Below, one piece after another: positions 8,301 through 16,902 of a stretch of DNA of 64,000 bases. A program made the translations under genes and the position numbers. The notes beneath the pieces are model-generated. The model saw only the letters and a list, made by a program, of their open reading frames with translations, was not told the origin of the DNA and made no database searches. Numbering within the stretch: the first letter of the stretch is position 1; the number at the start of each line of letters is the position of its first letter. Source of the DNA: Posidoniimonas corsicana (GTDB taxonomy: Bacteria > Planctomycetota > Planctomycetia > Pirellulales > Lacipirellulaceae). The stretch is taken from the NCBI RefSeq assembly GCF_007859765.1, contig NZ_SIHJ01000001.1, positions 2,295,311 to 2,359,310 of the forward strand, in the 5' to 3' direction.

Positions 8301-8591
8301 CAGTTCTTCGTAGAAACCGGCCACCTGGTGTGCTCCAATGGTAGCGGTGAGCCTCTACAGACGCGTCGCGGAAGCGCTGCGCGGTCGGTGGCTGCTGCGC
8401 GGGTGGCGCGCTCGACGGGCCCCGCAGAGGTTTTGTCCGTTTGGTCCGCTGTGGCGCCCCCGATCGGACAAAACCCCGCCCGCCTTTCAGGAGGGTTTTA
8501 TCGCAATGGTTGGAAGCGAAAGGACTTACGGCGACCGTAGGGTGAGGTAGGCCCTGGGTTTTGTCCCCTCCGCTCGTGTTTTTGGACAAAT
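8301..8591. repeat. Dispersed hairpin-rich element, copy A
   Basis: The segment shares with 57614-57870 the block TTCTT(C/T)GTAGAAACCG(G/A)CCACC and TCCAAT, followed at similar distances by inverted GGACAAAA/TTTTGTCC motifs. Here GGTTTTGTCCG (8429-8439) pairs with CGGACAAAACC (8465-8475), and a second GGTTTTGTCC (8557-8566) is followed by GGACAAAT (8584-8591). No coding character is seen in either copy. It fills most of the gene-free 8238-8669. Confidence 0.65.
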
Positions 8592-8669
8592 CGATTGGGA
8601 CAATCGGCCTGGCGGCGGCACAGGTGCTGAGCGGGTGTGCTGTAGGGCGAACGGCAGTGCACCGGTTGC

Positions 8670-11279
8670 CTAGGTCGCGTGTGGGCGACGCCGGCGGGGT
8701 GGCCACGCGAGGAGCGCCGCGGCGACGGCCGCCGTGGGCTCGGGCACGCTAGCCGCGGCGGCATCGAACGCGGCGTTCGCGCCGAAGTTGGACCGCCAGG
8801 CGGCGTACTGCTCGGCGCCGATCGGCCCGCCGTTGAAGTCGTTGGGCAGCGACCACTCGGCCGCGCCCTGGTTGTCGCGCCACACGGTGTAGTCGGCGGC
8901 GTCGACCAGGCCGTCGTTGTTGTAGTCGCCCGGCAGGCCGCTGACGGCCGTCAGGATCACTTCGGTGGCGGTGCTCGCCATCAAGCTGAAGAGCGACGCG
9001 TCGGGCCCGCCGAGGGTGAGGTTGTTGACCAGGCTGGCCGCCGTCAGCACGGTGAAGGTGTCGTTCAGGGTGGGCGTGAAGCCGGCGTCGAGGGTGACGT
9101 CCAGCACGCCGTCGAGCGTGGCGGCGCCGGTCACGGCGAGCAGGTCGGTACTGGCGGCGACGTCGACCGCCAGCGTGGACCCGGCCGCCAGGGTCAGGCC
9201 GCCGACGACCTGGCCGTCGCCGCGGAGCGTGGCGCCGGCGTCCACCTTCGTCGGACCAATCCGACCGTCGAGCTCCAGCACGCCGGCGGCCACGGTGGTG
9301 ATGCCGCTCAGGGTGTTGGCGCCAGCGAGGGTCAGCGTGCCGGCGCCCGACTTGGTGACCGCGCCGCTGCCGCTGATCACGCCGGCGAAGGCGGCGTCGG
9401 CCGCGCTGTTGACGATCAGGTGGCCGCGGTTGCCCAGCAGCACGCTCGAGCCGGCGGCGCCGTCGAGGCCGGCGATCTCCTGCGTCACGCCGTTGACGTC
9501 CAGCGTCGCGCCGCTGGCGACCGAAACCGTCGTGGTCGAGGGCAGCGTGCCGAGCCGCTGCCCCTCGTACAGGGCCATCGCCTGTGCGGCCGAGAGGGAC
9601 TGACCATAGATCTGCACCGAGTCCATCAGCCCGTTGAAGTTCAGAGCGCCGTCGCCGGGGTTGTTGGCCACGCCCAGCTGCACCATCGAACCGATGTCGG
9701 CATTGCTGAAGCCGCTGTCGGTCCTGGTGGCCATCAGCGGCTCGCCGTCGATGTAGATGGTGTAGACGCCGCCGTTGTTGACGTAGGTCACCTGGCGCCA
9801 CTGGTCGTCGGTGACGATCGTGCCGCGGGCGCGGGTCTGGAGGAACCCGCCCGCCCAGCGGACGCCGGCGGGCTGGCCGCCGCTGCCGGCGCCGAGGCCG
9901 TCGCCCAGGAAGAAGGCGGTGTTGCCGTACTCCCACCCGCCGTTGGTCTTGCTGAGGAGGGCGCCGCCGGCGCTGGCGGTTTTGATCCACGTCGAGACGG
10001 CCCAGTTGCCGTCGGGCGCCAGGTCCGTGACGCCGTTGTTGATGTTCACCGAGGCGCCGTTGGCCAGGCTGACGGCGCTGCCCTCGCGGCCGCCGCCGGC
10101 GGGGACGATGGTCGCGCCGTTGGCGAGCACGCCGTTCATCGGCGCGCCGCCGGCGCCGAGGTTGACCACCGAGTCGCCGCGCACGTTGTCGAACGTGTAC
10201 TCGGCGACGAGCCTGGTGGGCGCCAGCCGCAGCGTGCCCCGGCTGATGGTGGTGGCGCCGGCGTAGTCGTTGGAGGCCTGGAGCGTGAGGTCGTGGGCGC
10301 CGGTCTTGACCAGCGACCCGGCGCCGGTGACCGCGGCCTCGATGAAGATGTCGCCCTGCCCCGCGTCGAAGGTCGCGTCGCCCGTCAGCGTGACGGCGCC
10401 CGCCAGGCGGAACGTGTCGAGGTCGTACTGGTCGTGCCGCACGGTGGCGTTGTCGACAATCAGGTTCTTGAAGGTGACGCGGCCGTCGTGGCCCCAGCCG
10501 TTGTACAGCAGCCGCCCGCCCGGGTTGACCGTCAGCGACCGGCCCGCGAAGGTCCAGCTGGGGTAGCCGTTGGGCGTGCGGAGGTCGTGGGCGCCGGTGG
10601 AGTAGTCGGCGTTGGGGTGGGCGAACTCGCCGTCGCTCCAGGAGCTGTAGTGGTTGAAGCCGGAGCGGCCCACCGGGTCGGAGCCGGCCAGCGAGACGCT
10701 GGTGGCGTTCCACGCCGTGGGGTTGGCGGTCGAGCCGATGCCCCAGTCGGCGCGCAGCGCGTACACCAGGGCCACGTTCCGCCGCGCGTTGAGCTCGCTC
10801 CACTCGTTGTCGTAGTTCATGCCGTACGGCCAGAAGTGCACGCCGTCGGTGCCGACGCGTGCGCCCACGCCGTCGAATTGCTCGAGGATGCTGACAGCGC
10901 GCTGGCCGTCCCACGACCGGCCCTGGGCGTTGGAGTACGTGCCGGTGCCGAGCCAGTGGTCCAGCTCGTGCATGGTGACGCGGTCGTTGGGCCAGGTGCC
11001 GCCGTACTCGATGATGCCGCCCCACCCGCCGTAGCCGGCCTGCGCCGTCGGCACGCCGGGGTTGTACGCCGCCTGGACGTGGCTGCCGTTGCCGCCGGTG
11101 AAGTCGCCGTAGGCGTTGTAGCGGTTGACGATGTTGTTCATCGCCGTCCACGCCGCGTCCTGCCGGGCGTCGCCCTGCCAGCCCCAGGCGAGCGAGAATG
11201 TAAGCTGGGCGTCGGCGCGGCCGCACGCGAGTGCAGCGCAGCAAAGCGCAACGCAAGGAGCAAGAATCCGGTAGTTCAT
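8670..11279 (-). CDS. Exported LamG/autotransporter-repeat protein with dockerin-like and PEP-CTERM tail
   Basis: An 869-residue exported protein with a signal peptide (ILAPCVALCCAALACGRADA). The N-terminal 250 residues contain HELDHWLGTGT, an HExxHxxG pattern typical of zincin metallopeptidases, though the third zinc-binding His is not at the usual place. Two autotransporter-associated beta-strand repeats (GAHDLTLQASNDYAGATTI; GAGTLTLAGANTLSGITTV) flank a LamG-like lectin domain (about residues 355-575). The C terminus holds a dockerin-like calcium segment ([19 protein letters not shown]) and a short PEP-CTERM sorting signal (VPEP, hydrophobic stretch, RRRR). It is likely displayed on the cell surface, binding or trimming a polymer. 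Proteolytic activity is inferred only from the motif. Confidence 0.88.
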   Translation of the reverse strand: MNYRILAPCVALCCAALACGRADAQLTFSLAWGWQGDARQDAAWTAMNNIVNRYNAYGDFTGGNGSHVQAAYNPGVPTAQAGYGGWGGIIEYGGTWPNDRVTMHELDHWLGTGTYSNAQGRSWDGQRAVSILEQFDGVGARVGTDGVHFWPYGMNYDNEWSELNARRNVALVYALRADWGIGSTANPTAWNATSVSLAGSDPVGRSGFNHYSSWSDGEFAHPNADYSTGAHDLRTPNGYPSWTFAGRSLTVNPGGRLLYNGWGHDGRVTFKNLIVDNATVRHDQYDLDTFRLAGAVTLTGDATFDAGQGDIFIEAAVTGAGSLVKTGAHDLTLQASNDYAGATTISRGTLRLAPTRLVAEYTFDNVRGDSVVNLGAGGAPMNGVLANGATIVPAGGGREGSAVSLANGASVNINNGVTDLAPDGNWAVSTWIKTASAGGALLSKTNGGWEYGNTAFFLGDGLGAGSGGQPAGVRWAGGFLQTRARGTIVTDDQWRQVTYVNNGGVYTIYIDGEPLMATRTDSGFSNADIGSMVQLGVANNPGDGALNFNGLMDSVQIYGQSLSAAQAMALYEGQRLGTLPSTTTVSVASGATLDVNGVTQEIAGLDGAAGSSVLLGNRGHLIVNSAADAAFAGVISGSGAVTKSGAGTLTLAGANTLSGITTVAAGVLELDGRIGPTKVDAGATLRGDGQVVGGLTLAAGSTLAVDVAASTDLLAVTGAATLDGVLDVTLDAGFTPTLNDTFTVLTAASLVNNLTLGGPDASLFSLMASTATEVILTAVSGLPGDYNNDGLVDAADYTVWRDNQGAAEWSLPNDFNGGPIGAEQYAAWRSNFGANAAFDAAAASVPEPTAAVAAALLAWPPRRRRPHAT

Positions 11280-11523
11280 CTGTGCCTGGTTCCGAAGTCT
11301 TCGCGGGACGGAGGTGGGGTTGCAGCCAGCGGCCTGCAGACGCCCCGCGAGAGGAGAGGCAGCCGCCGGCGCGTCAGGGATAAAGGCCGGGCAGCTAAAC
11401 TTCTTTTATATTTTCGCCATCAGGTGCGGATTCGTCTACCTTCTGGTTGCCCAGAATCGGGCGGGATTTTCCGCAATGCGTGGCGGCTAGGCCCGAGACC
11501 GGAGCCCCACCGGCCCCGATGCA

Positions 11524-13119
11524 TCAGTTCAGCACCTGCTCAACGTAGTCATCCAACCGGTCAACCGACCGGCTCCGGTAGGCGATGTAGCCGTCGGGGC
11601 GGATCAGGTACAGCCGCACCGCGTCGCCCGCGTAGGCCCGCCGCAGCGCGCCCGCTGCGTCACTCACGTACACGACGCCGTTGGGCGCCGGTGCGTGGTT
11701 GGCGTCGACCAGCAGCACACGCAGCCAGTCGCCGTGGGCGTCGACCGCTCGCCGGGCGGCCGCGAGCTCAGGTTGCCCCGCGCCTGCGTCGGGCGGTCCG
11801 AAGAGCAGCAGCTGGTGGAGCGGCGCGCCGAGCCGCTTGAGCAGCGTCGTTGACTCGCCGTTGACAACGATCGGTCCCGCGTCCGGCGCCCTCGCTCCCG
11901 GCGCGGGCCCGGGGTCATTGTCAGAGGAAGCCACGCACAGCCGGCTGGAACGGTAGTCGAGGTCGATCTCCTCCTGGTGGGCGCGGACTTGTAGGCGGTC
12001 GCTCTCTGGCACGACCATGTGTTTGAGCAACCGTTCGCGTTCCGCCGGGCTGAGCTCGGCGAAGCTGGTCAGGCTGTCATTCGCCCGCTTTGTCCAGGCG
12101 ATCACGTCGGCGGCGACGCCGCGGCGCTCGCTCTCGTAGGTGTCGAGCCACCACGATGGCGTAACGCCCCGCATCACCAGGGCCAGCTTCCAGGCCAGGT
12201 TGTGGGCGTCCTGGATGCCGGTGTTCATGCCCTGCCCGCCGATCACGCTGTGGATGTGCGCGGCGTCGCCGGCCAGGAACACGCGGCCCCGCCGGTACCG
12301 CGGCGCCAGCCGGTAGTGCGTGTGGTAGATAGCGAGCCAGCGGGCGTCGGACAGGCGGAGGCCGGGGAAGCCCCGCTCATCGATGATGCGCTGCATCTCT
12401 TCAAGCGTGGGCGGCTCGGTGCGGGGGCTGTCCTTGGGCAGCGTCGCGATGACCTGCCTCCGGCCCTCGTCCAGCAGGAAGATGAACACGTCCCCCTGAT
12501 CGTGCAAGCAGAGGTACGCGACCTCGGGCTTGATCGGCCCGTCGATCAGGACATCGGCGGTCTGGTACGGGATCGGATCGGCGGCGCCCGGGAACGCTTC
12601 GTCGACACCACGCCGGACCGTGCTGTGCGCGCCGTCGCAGCCGATGAGGTACGACGCGTCGACAACCTCTTCGGCGCCGCCCTGGCCTCTGATCATGGCC
12701 CGCACGCCCTCGGGCGATTGCTCGAAGGCCTGCAGCTCGACGCTGCGTTCGACCTCGATGCCCAGGTTGTTGAGGTGGCGTTCGAGGATCGCTTCGGTCT
12801 TGCACTGCGCGAACGCCGCTCCCCACGGGAAGGGCGAGTCGACGGGCAGGTCGGGTGTCGTGACTACATGACGCCCGTTGGCGTGGATGCTAACCGCCTT
12901 GAGCGGCTGACCCCGGTCGACGATCTCGTCGGCGATGCCGAGGGTGTGGAGGATCTCGAGCGTGCGCGAGTGCAGGTAGGTCGCCCGCGAGTGAGGGTCA
13001 ATGCCTGGCGACTTGTCGATGATGCGCACCGGCGCGCCGTGCCGTGCGAGTTCCGCGGCCATCATCAGGCCGGTGGTCCGCCCGCCCACAACCAGCACCG
13101 GAGCCTCCGTTGCCGTCAT
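11524..13119 (-). CDS. FAD-dependent aromatic-ring-type monooxygenase
   Basis: A 531-residue class A flavoprotein monooxygenase of the PheA/TfdB/MhpA type, which uses NAD(P)H and oxygen to hydroxylate aromatic or polyketide-like substrates. The N terminus has the Rossmann motif VLVVGGRTTGL; the middle Gly of GxGxxG is Arg, a change I recall in some relatives. A DG block (YLIGCDGAHSTVRR) and the FAD-binding GD motif (RGRVFLAGDAAHIHSVIGGQGMN) follow. A thioredoxin-like C-terminal domain ends the protein, as in phenol hydroxylases. The ATG at 13119 was chosen over a GTG 81 bases upstream because the Rossmann strand should start near the N terminus. No pathway partner lies nearby, so the substrate is unknown. 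Confidence 0.9.
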   Translation of the reverse strand: MTATEAPVLVVGGRTTGLMMAAELARHGAPVRIIDKSPGIDPHSRATYLHSRTLEILHTLGIADEIVDRGQPLKAVSIHANGRHVVTTPDLPVDSPFPWGAAFAQCKTEAILERHLNNLGIEVERSVELQAFEQSPEGVRAMIRGQGGAEEVVDASYLIGCDGAHSTVRRGVDEAFPGAADPIPYQTADVLIDGPIKPEVAYLCLHDQGDVFIFLLDEGRRQVIATLPKDSPRTEPPTLEEMQRIIDERGFPGLRLSDARWLAIYHTHYRLAPRYRRGRVFLAGDAAHIHSVIGGQGMNTGIQDAHNLAWKLALVMRGVTPSWWLDTYESERRGVAADVIAWTKRANDSLTSFAELSPAERERLLKHMVVPESDRLQVRAHQEEIDLDYRSSRLCVASSDNDPGPAPGARAPDAGPIVVNGESTTLLKRLGAPLHQLLLFGPPDAGAGQPELAAARRAVDAHGDWLRVLLVDANHAPAPNGVVYVSDAAGALRRAYAGDAVRLYLIRPDGYIAYRSRSVDRLDDYVEQVLN

Positions 13120-13649
13120 CCCCGAGCCTCCCCTGCGTGCTATTGGCGGCGAACGGCGAGCTCCGCCGGGCCGCCATTTGGTACCAGCCAAGGCTATCAC
13201 AGCAAGCGCGAAGCCGCCAACGGCCGGTGGCCGTGCAAGTTGCTTCCTAGCCGCGTCCGGCTCCGTTCCAAGGGCCTGCCGCGGGAGAGCGGCATCAATG
13301 GACGAGAGCGGCCTTGCGTCTGAATCTGGGATGCTCTGAGGGCAAAGAACGAGGCAGCAATCGGATGCTGTCAGCGGATTGTGTGTTCCGCTTTTCGAAG
13401 GAGCGGCGTTGCTTCAGCGTTATCAGGGCGCCCTAGCCGCCGATCGTCGCGATGTGTTGGCGGCGGGGCGGGATGCACATCGACAGCGTCGCGTCTGAAT
13501 TTTCTTGCAATTGCGCTTAGTCGCGTTAACATGGCAACCAGGGATGGAATCCAGCCCGCGGGCGCGCCTGCGCTGACGCGAAATGACTTACCGGTCCGGC
13601 CGGCTCATGGAGGTTCCTTCCCTCTGGTTCGGGGCGCAGCGAAGACTTA
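13120..13649. other. Intergenic region without a supported gene
   Basis: About 530 bases between the monooxygenase and a small secreted protein. Short open frames here have Arg/Ala/Pro-rich translations typical of high-GC shadows. I see no clear promoter or hairpin; the region presumably holds the divergent promoters. Confidence 0.5.
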
Positions 13650-14075
13650 ATGAACCGCCTTGTCGGCCATCTCCCGGCTGCGTGTGTGATCGTCGCCTGT
13701 GCGTTGAGCGGGCAGTCCGCGCGCGCGACCTGCGGCGATTGGCTCGCGCACCCTGCCCAAGAAGAAGCCGAGCTAGCGGGGCAGTCTGAGCAGCAGGAGG
13801 CTATGCCCGAGGGCGCTGGCAAGCAAGCGGCGGGCCTGTCGCGTCTCCAGACGGCGGGAGGGCCCTGCGAAGGGCCGCTGTGTCGGAAGGCGCCGACCAG
13901 CGCGCCGCAACAGTCAGCGGGTTACGTAGTGATCCAGAAGGAATCACGCGTGGGTATGGTGGCCCTAGTGGATTCACGGGACCCAGACGCATCTCCCCGT
14001 CGCTTCTCTCTCGAATTGGACGCCAAGGCAAGCCGTGGCTTCCCTTCTCGCACGGACCGCCCTCCCCGCGTTTAG
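13650..14075 (+). CDS. Small secreted planctomycete protein with CGDWLAH and CxGPxC motifs
   Basis: A 141-residue protein with a signal peptide (HLPAACVIVACALSG) and a likely cleavage before ATCGDWLAH. The mature part has a low-complexity Gln/Glu/Ala stretch, then GPCEGPLCRKAP, and ends in GFPSRTDRPPRV. From memory, short exported planctomycete proteins share this layout: Cys-Gly-Asp-Trp start, paired Cys around GP, and a terminal G-F-P-x-R...RPPR block. That makes a chance open frame unlikely. No biochemical function is known to me; the paired cysteines could bind metal or form a disulfide. It sits 279 bases upstream of the DUF1559 operon, in the same direction. Confidence 0.68.
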   Translation: MNRLVGHLPAACVIVACALSGQSARATCGDWLAHPAQEEAELAGQSEQQEAMPEGAGKQAAGLSRLQTAGGPCEGPLCRKAPTSAPQQSAGYVVIQKESRVGMVALVDSRDPDASPRRFSLELDAKASRGFPSRTDRPPRV

Positions 14076-14354
14076 GCCCTTCCATTCTCCGAAGGCCTTG
14101 GCTGTGGACACCGCTGCGCGGTAGTCCCTCGTTATCTCTTCGAACTGGGCCGTCGGATCTGATTGCATCGCAGCTTGCTTCGTGCTCCGTATGCGTCGGC
14201 CTTCACGGCCGGCGTGGCTGGTGATGCGTCTTGAGGCCATTCAAGGGCGCATTCCTGCGCCCTGCACAACGCTCTTGTGCGGCCGTGCCGCGCACAGATG
14301 CTCTACGTCCAACTGCTCCAACTTAGACGCACCCAACTCACGGGAGGACCTGCC

Positions 14355-15284
14355 GTGGCTCATACCCCCACTCGACGAGGCTTCACGCTTGTCGAACTAC
14401 TGGTCGTTATCGCAATCATTGGCATCCTGATCTCGCTGCTGCTGCCAGCGGTTCAGTCGGCGCGAGAAGCGGCGAGGCGATCGCAATGCGAGAACAATCT
14501 CAAGCAGATCGGCTTGGCCGTTCAGATGTACCACGACGCCAAGGGCTGGATGCCGCCCAGCCGCTGGGGCGGTTCCGGCGGTCGGGTTTTTAGCGCGCAC
14601 TCGCTGCTGCTGCCGTACTTGGAGGCCGGCAACGAGTACGACCGCATCGACTTTGAGGTCTTTTGGGACTCTCCAGAGAACGAGTACGCCCGCGGCATGG
14701 TGGTCGCGGAGTTCCTCTGTCCCTCGGACTCTCAGACTTCGTTCCCGCCGGGGTATGCGGGAACCAACTACGAGCCTTGCGAGGGGAGCGACACGACCAT
14801 GCAGAACGGCGTGATGTACGGGCACAGCGACGTGCGGATCGGCCAGATCACCGATGGAACCAGCAAGACAGCTTGCTTCAGTGAGCGTCTGCTGGGCGAC
14901 TGGTCTAACGCGCTGGCGAGCGAGTTCCGCGATGTCTTTACGCCCGGCACGCACCCCACCTCGGCCGACGAGGCGATGACCATGTGCGCGGAGATGGACT
15001 ACACGAACCTGTCGTTCCAGCGGTTCTCGAACATCGGGGCTCCGTGGCTGGCGGGGACGTCCGACCACGTGGCCGGCTACCAGCACGTGTCGCCGCCCAA
15101 CTCCCGCTCCTGCCACTTCCCGCCCGGCCACTCGGCGCGGGGCGCAAGCAGCGCCCACCCGGCGGGCGTCTGCCTCTTGCGGTGCGACGGATCGGTGGCG
15201 CTCATCCAGTCGAGCGTCGATCTGCCCGCCTGGCGGGCGCTCGGTTCGCGTAGCGGAGAGGAGGTCGAGTATGCCATTCAGTAG
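14355..15284 (+). CDS. DUF1559 prepilin-like protein
   Basis: A 309-residue pseudopilin-like protein of the DUF1559 family, greatly expanded in planctomycetes. It begins with a type IV prepilin signal (RRGFTLVELLVVIAIIGILI), cut by prepilin peptidase before Phe, and a hydrophobic helix that would assemble into a pilus or stay in the membrane. The QSAREAARRSQCENNLKQIGLA segment is characteristic, and the C terminus has the family's H-x-DG-type end (CLLRCDGSVALI). A GTG start at 14355 is preferred because GGGAGG lies eight bases upstream and the signal then begins near residue 10; an ATG upstream at 14277 lacks a ribosome site. It overlaps the next gene by 14 bases, so the two are co-transcribed. 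Confidence 0.92.
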   Translation: MAHTPTRRGFTLVELLVVIAIIGILISLLLPAVQSAREAARRSQCENNLKQIGLAVQMYHDAKGWMPPSRWGGSGGRVFSAHSLLLPYLEAGNEYDRIDFEVFWDSPENEYARGMVVAEFLCPSDSQTSFPPGYAGTNYEPCEGSDTTMQNGVMYGHSDVRIGQITDGTSKTACFSERLLGDWSNALASEFRDVFTPGTHPTSADEAMTMCAEMDYTNLSFQRFSNIGAPWLAGTSDHVAGYQHVSPPNSRSCHFPPGHSARGASSAHPAGVCLLRCDGSVALIQSSVDLPAWRALGSRSGEEVEYAIQ

Positions 15285-15651
15285 TTATCCGCGGGTCCTG
15301 CTGTTGGTCGTGGTCGCTTGTTGCGTGTGTGGTTGCCAGCAGAAGGCGGTCACGATGGCCGACCCCGACCGCGCTGAGGCGGCGCTGCGCCGGGTTCTCG
15401 ACGCGTGGAAGGCCGGGCAGACGCCCGAGTCCCTTAAAACGCAGGCGGAGCCCGTTCATGTCAGCGACTCGGAGTGGCTCGGCGGCGCCCGCCTCGTTGA
15501 CTACGAGGTCACGTCCAGCCAGTCCGCAGGCTTTGGTTGGCGCTGCGATGTGCGACTGACCATTCAGAGCCCCAGCGGCGCCACGCGGAAACACATGGCC
15601 CTCTACCGTATCGACACCGACCCGGCAATCGTCGTGGTCCACGAAGAATAA
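15271..15651 (+). CDS. Small lipoprotein, hypothetical
   Basis: A 126-residue protein with an N-terminal hydrophobic stretch (RVLLLVVVACCVCGCQQ) that ends in a lipobox-like CxCGC, so it is probably a membrane-anchored lipoprotein. The mature part is a short alpha/beta domain with AALRRVLDAWKAGQTPESL and later DYEVTSSQSAGFGWRCDVRLTI. The pattern of a helix followed by a beta sheet resembles small NTF2/cystatin-like lipoproteins seen next to planctomycete DUF1559 genes, from memory only. It overlaps the DUF1559 stop and precedes the EF-hand protein by 14 bases, which makes a three-gene operon. The partner relationship suggests assembly or anchoring of the prepilin-like protein, but this is inference. 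Confidence 0.8.
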   Translation: MPFSSYPRVLLLVVVACCVCGCQQKAVTMADPDRAEAALRRVLDAWKAGQTPESLKTQAEPVHVSDSEWLGGARLVDYEVTSSQSAGFGWRCDVRLTIQSPSGATRKHMALYRIDTDPAIVVVHEE

Positions 15652-15665
15652 CCAGGAGTCAAACC

Positions 15666-16745
15666 ATGCACTTCACTATCAAGACCCTCGCCGCTTTCGT
15701 GATGCTCGGCGGACCGGCCGCGTACGCTCAACTATCGTTGTCGGCTAGCGCCGACACGAATGCCAGTTCAACCCCCGGGAGCGACTGGGAGTTCGGGTCG
15801 CCGATCCCGGGGCTGTCTCGCTATGGCTGGGACTGGTTTGCGCAGAGGTACGATGACAACCGCGACGCCCGGGTCACGGAGAGTGAGTTTGTTGGAGGCC
15901 GGATGAGCTTCGCACGCCTCGACTGCGACTCGGACGGCGCGGTCACCCCACACGACTTCGATTGGTCCGGTGCGGGCCGCCTTGCGCTGCAGCACGAAGC
16001 CACCTTCGCCCTGTTCAAGTCTTTGGACGTCGACAGCAATGGTCGCCTTTCGGCCGAAGAGTGGCGCGCCGCTCTCGGCACTGACGGGCGAGAGTCCTTC
16101 AACGAGGAAGACCTCGAAGCGTTCCTCTACAACCCGCTGCGACGCCGCCGGACGTCGATAAGGCGCATGACGAGGCAGAGAATGGAGAGCGAGTACGATT
16201 TTGCTACGCCGGCGCCGGCGCCCGGCTCGGAAGCGCCCGATTTCGAGCTTTCGACTCCCGAACAGCAGAAGTCTGTCCGGCTCTCCGACTTCCGTGGCAA
16301 GAAGCCGGTTGTGCTCGTCTTCGGCAGCTTCACGTGTGGCAACTTCCGCACCCACGCGCCCGCAATTGAGGCGATATCGGAGCGGTGGGGCGACCGGGCG
16401 GAGTTCCTCGCTGTGTACGTCCGAGAAGCCCACCCCACTGCCGATCACACCCAGGCAACGTCGACGAATGCCCGAGCGGGGATTCTGTTTGAGCAGCCGT
16501 CGAGCCTCTTGGAGCGGCAGGAGGTGGCGGCCCACTGCCAGGCGGTGCTGCGTCTGAACGCGACGATGGTGGTGGACCGAATCGACAACGCCGTTGGCAC
16601 GGCCTACGCCGCTACTCCCGACCGGCTCTACGTGGTGGACCGCGCGGGACGCATCGCCTTTCAGGGTGGCCCTGGGCCGTTTGGGTTCACGCCGCGTGAG
16701 ATGGAGCAGGCGCTAATCCTTACCCTGCTTGCTGACTCCAAATAG
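15666..16745 (+). CDS. Exported EF-hand protein fused to a deiodinase-like redoxin
   Basis: A 359-residue protein with a signal peptide (LAAFVMLGGPAAYAQ). Three EF-hand-like loops follow at about 62-74, 86-98 and 120-132 (DCDSDGAVTPHDF, DVDSNGRLSAEEW). From about 185 there is a thioredoxin-fold domain that resembles iodothyronine deiodinases: VLVFGSFTCGNF, EFLAVYVREAHPT, a VVDRIDNAVGTAYAATPDRLYVV block and FTPREME. Cys224 takes the place of the deiodinase selenocysteine (codon TGT), and His256 matches a conserved active-site His. It is probably a periplasmic, calcium-regulated thiol oxidoreductase. Iodinated substrates are not implied. An AGGAG ribosome site at 15654-15658 precedes the ATG, and it is the last gene of the DUF1559 operon. 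Confidence 0.85.
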   Translation: MHFTIKTLAAFVMLGGPAAYAQLSLSASADTNASSTPGSDWEFGSPIPGLSRYGWDWFAQRYDDNRDARVTESEFVGGRMSFARLDCDSDGAVTPHDFDWSGAGRLALQHEATFALFKSLDVDSNGRLSAEEWRAALGTDGRESFNEEDLEAFLYNPLRRRRTSIRRMTRQRMESEYDFATPAPAPGSEAPDFELSTPEQQKSVRLSDFRGKKPVVLVFGSFTCGNFRTHAPAIEAISERWGDRAEFLAVYVREAHPTADHTQATSTNARAGILFEQPSSLLERQEVAAHCQAVLRLNATMVVDRIDNAVGTAYAATPDRLYVVDRAGRIAFQGGPGPFGFTPREMEQALILTLLADSK

Positions 16746-16843
16746 CCTGAGACTCGCGCCTGATCCTGCTGCGGCGTCTGGGCTGTCATACCCTGCACCC
16801 GGTGGACTTGTTCTCCGGGTAGCTGGAACTCATCAACAAAAAG

Positions 16844-16868
16844 AGGCCCCGCGGAATCCGCGGGGCCT
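16844..16868. terminator. Bidirectional Rho-independent terminator
   Basis: AGGCCCCGCGG and CCGCGGGGCCT form a perfect 11-bp stem around AAT. An A-rich tract (CAACAAAAAG) on the left serves as a T-tract for the minus strand and TTCT follows on the right. It lies between the convergent deiodinase-like and TPR genes. Confidence 0.8.
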
Positions 16869-16902
16869 TCTGGGTCTTATCGTTGCTGGCTGCCGACTGA
16901 AC

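Noticed and set aside
11500-11530. Terminator for the FAD monooxygenase gene
   Set aside because: GGCCGGTGGGGC-type self-complementarity is short and without a T-run.
8679-11840. 1,053-residue plus-strand frame over the LamG/PEP-CTERM gene
   Set aside because: Val/Gly/Ala/Arg-rich with no domain; it mirrors the real minus-strand gene and has no signal or motif.
16310-16360. Selenocysteine in the deiodinase-like redoxin
   Set aside because: The active-site codon is TGT (Cys), not TGA, and no SECIS-like structure was sought or seen.
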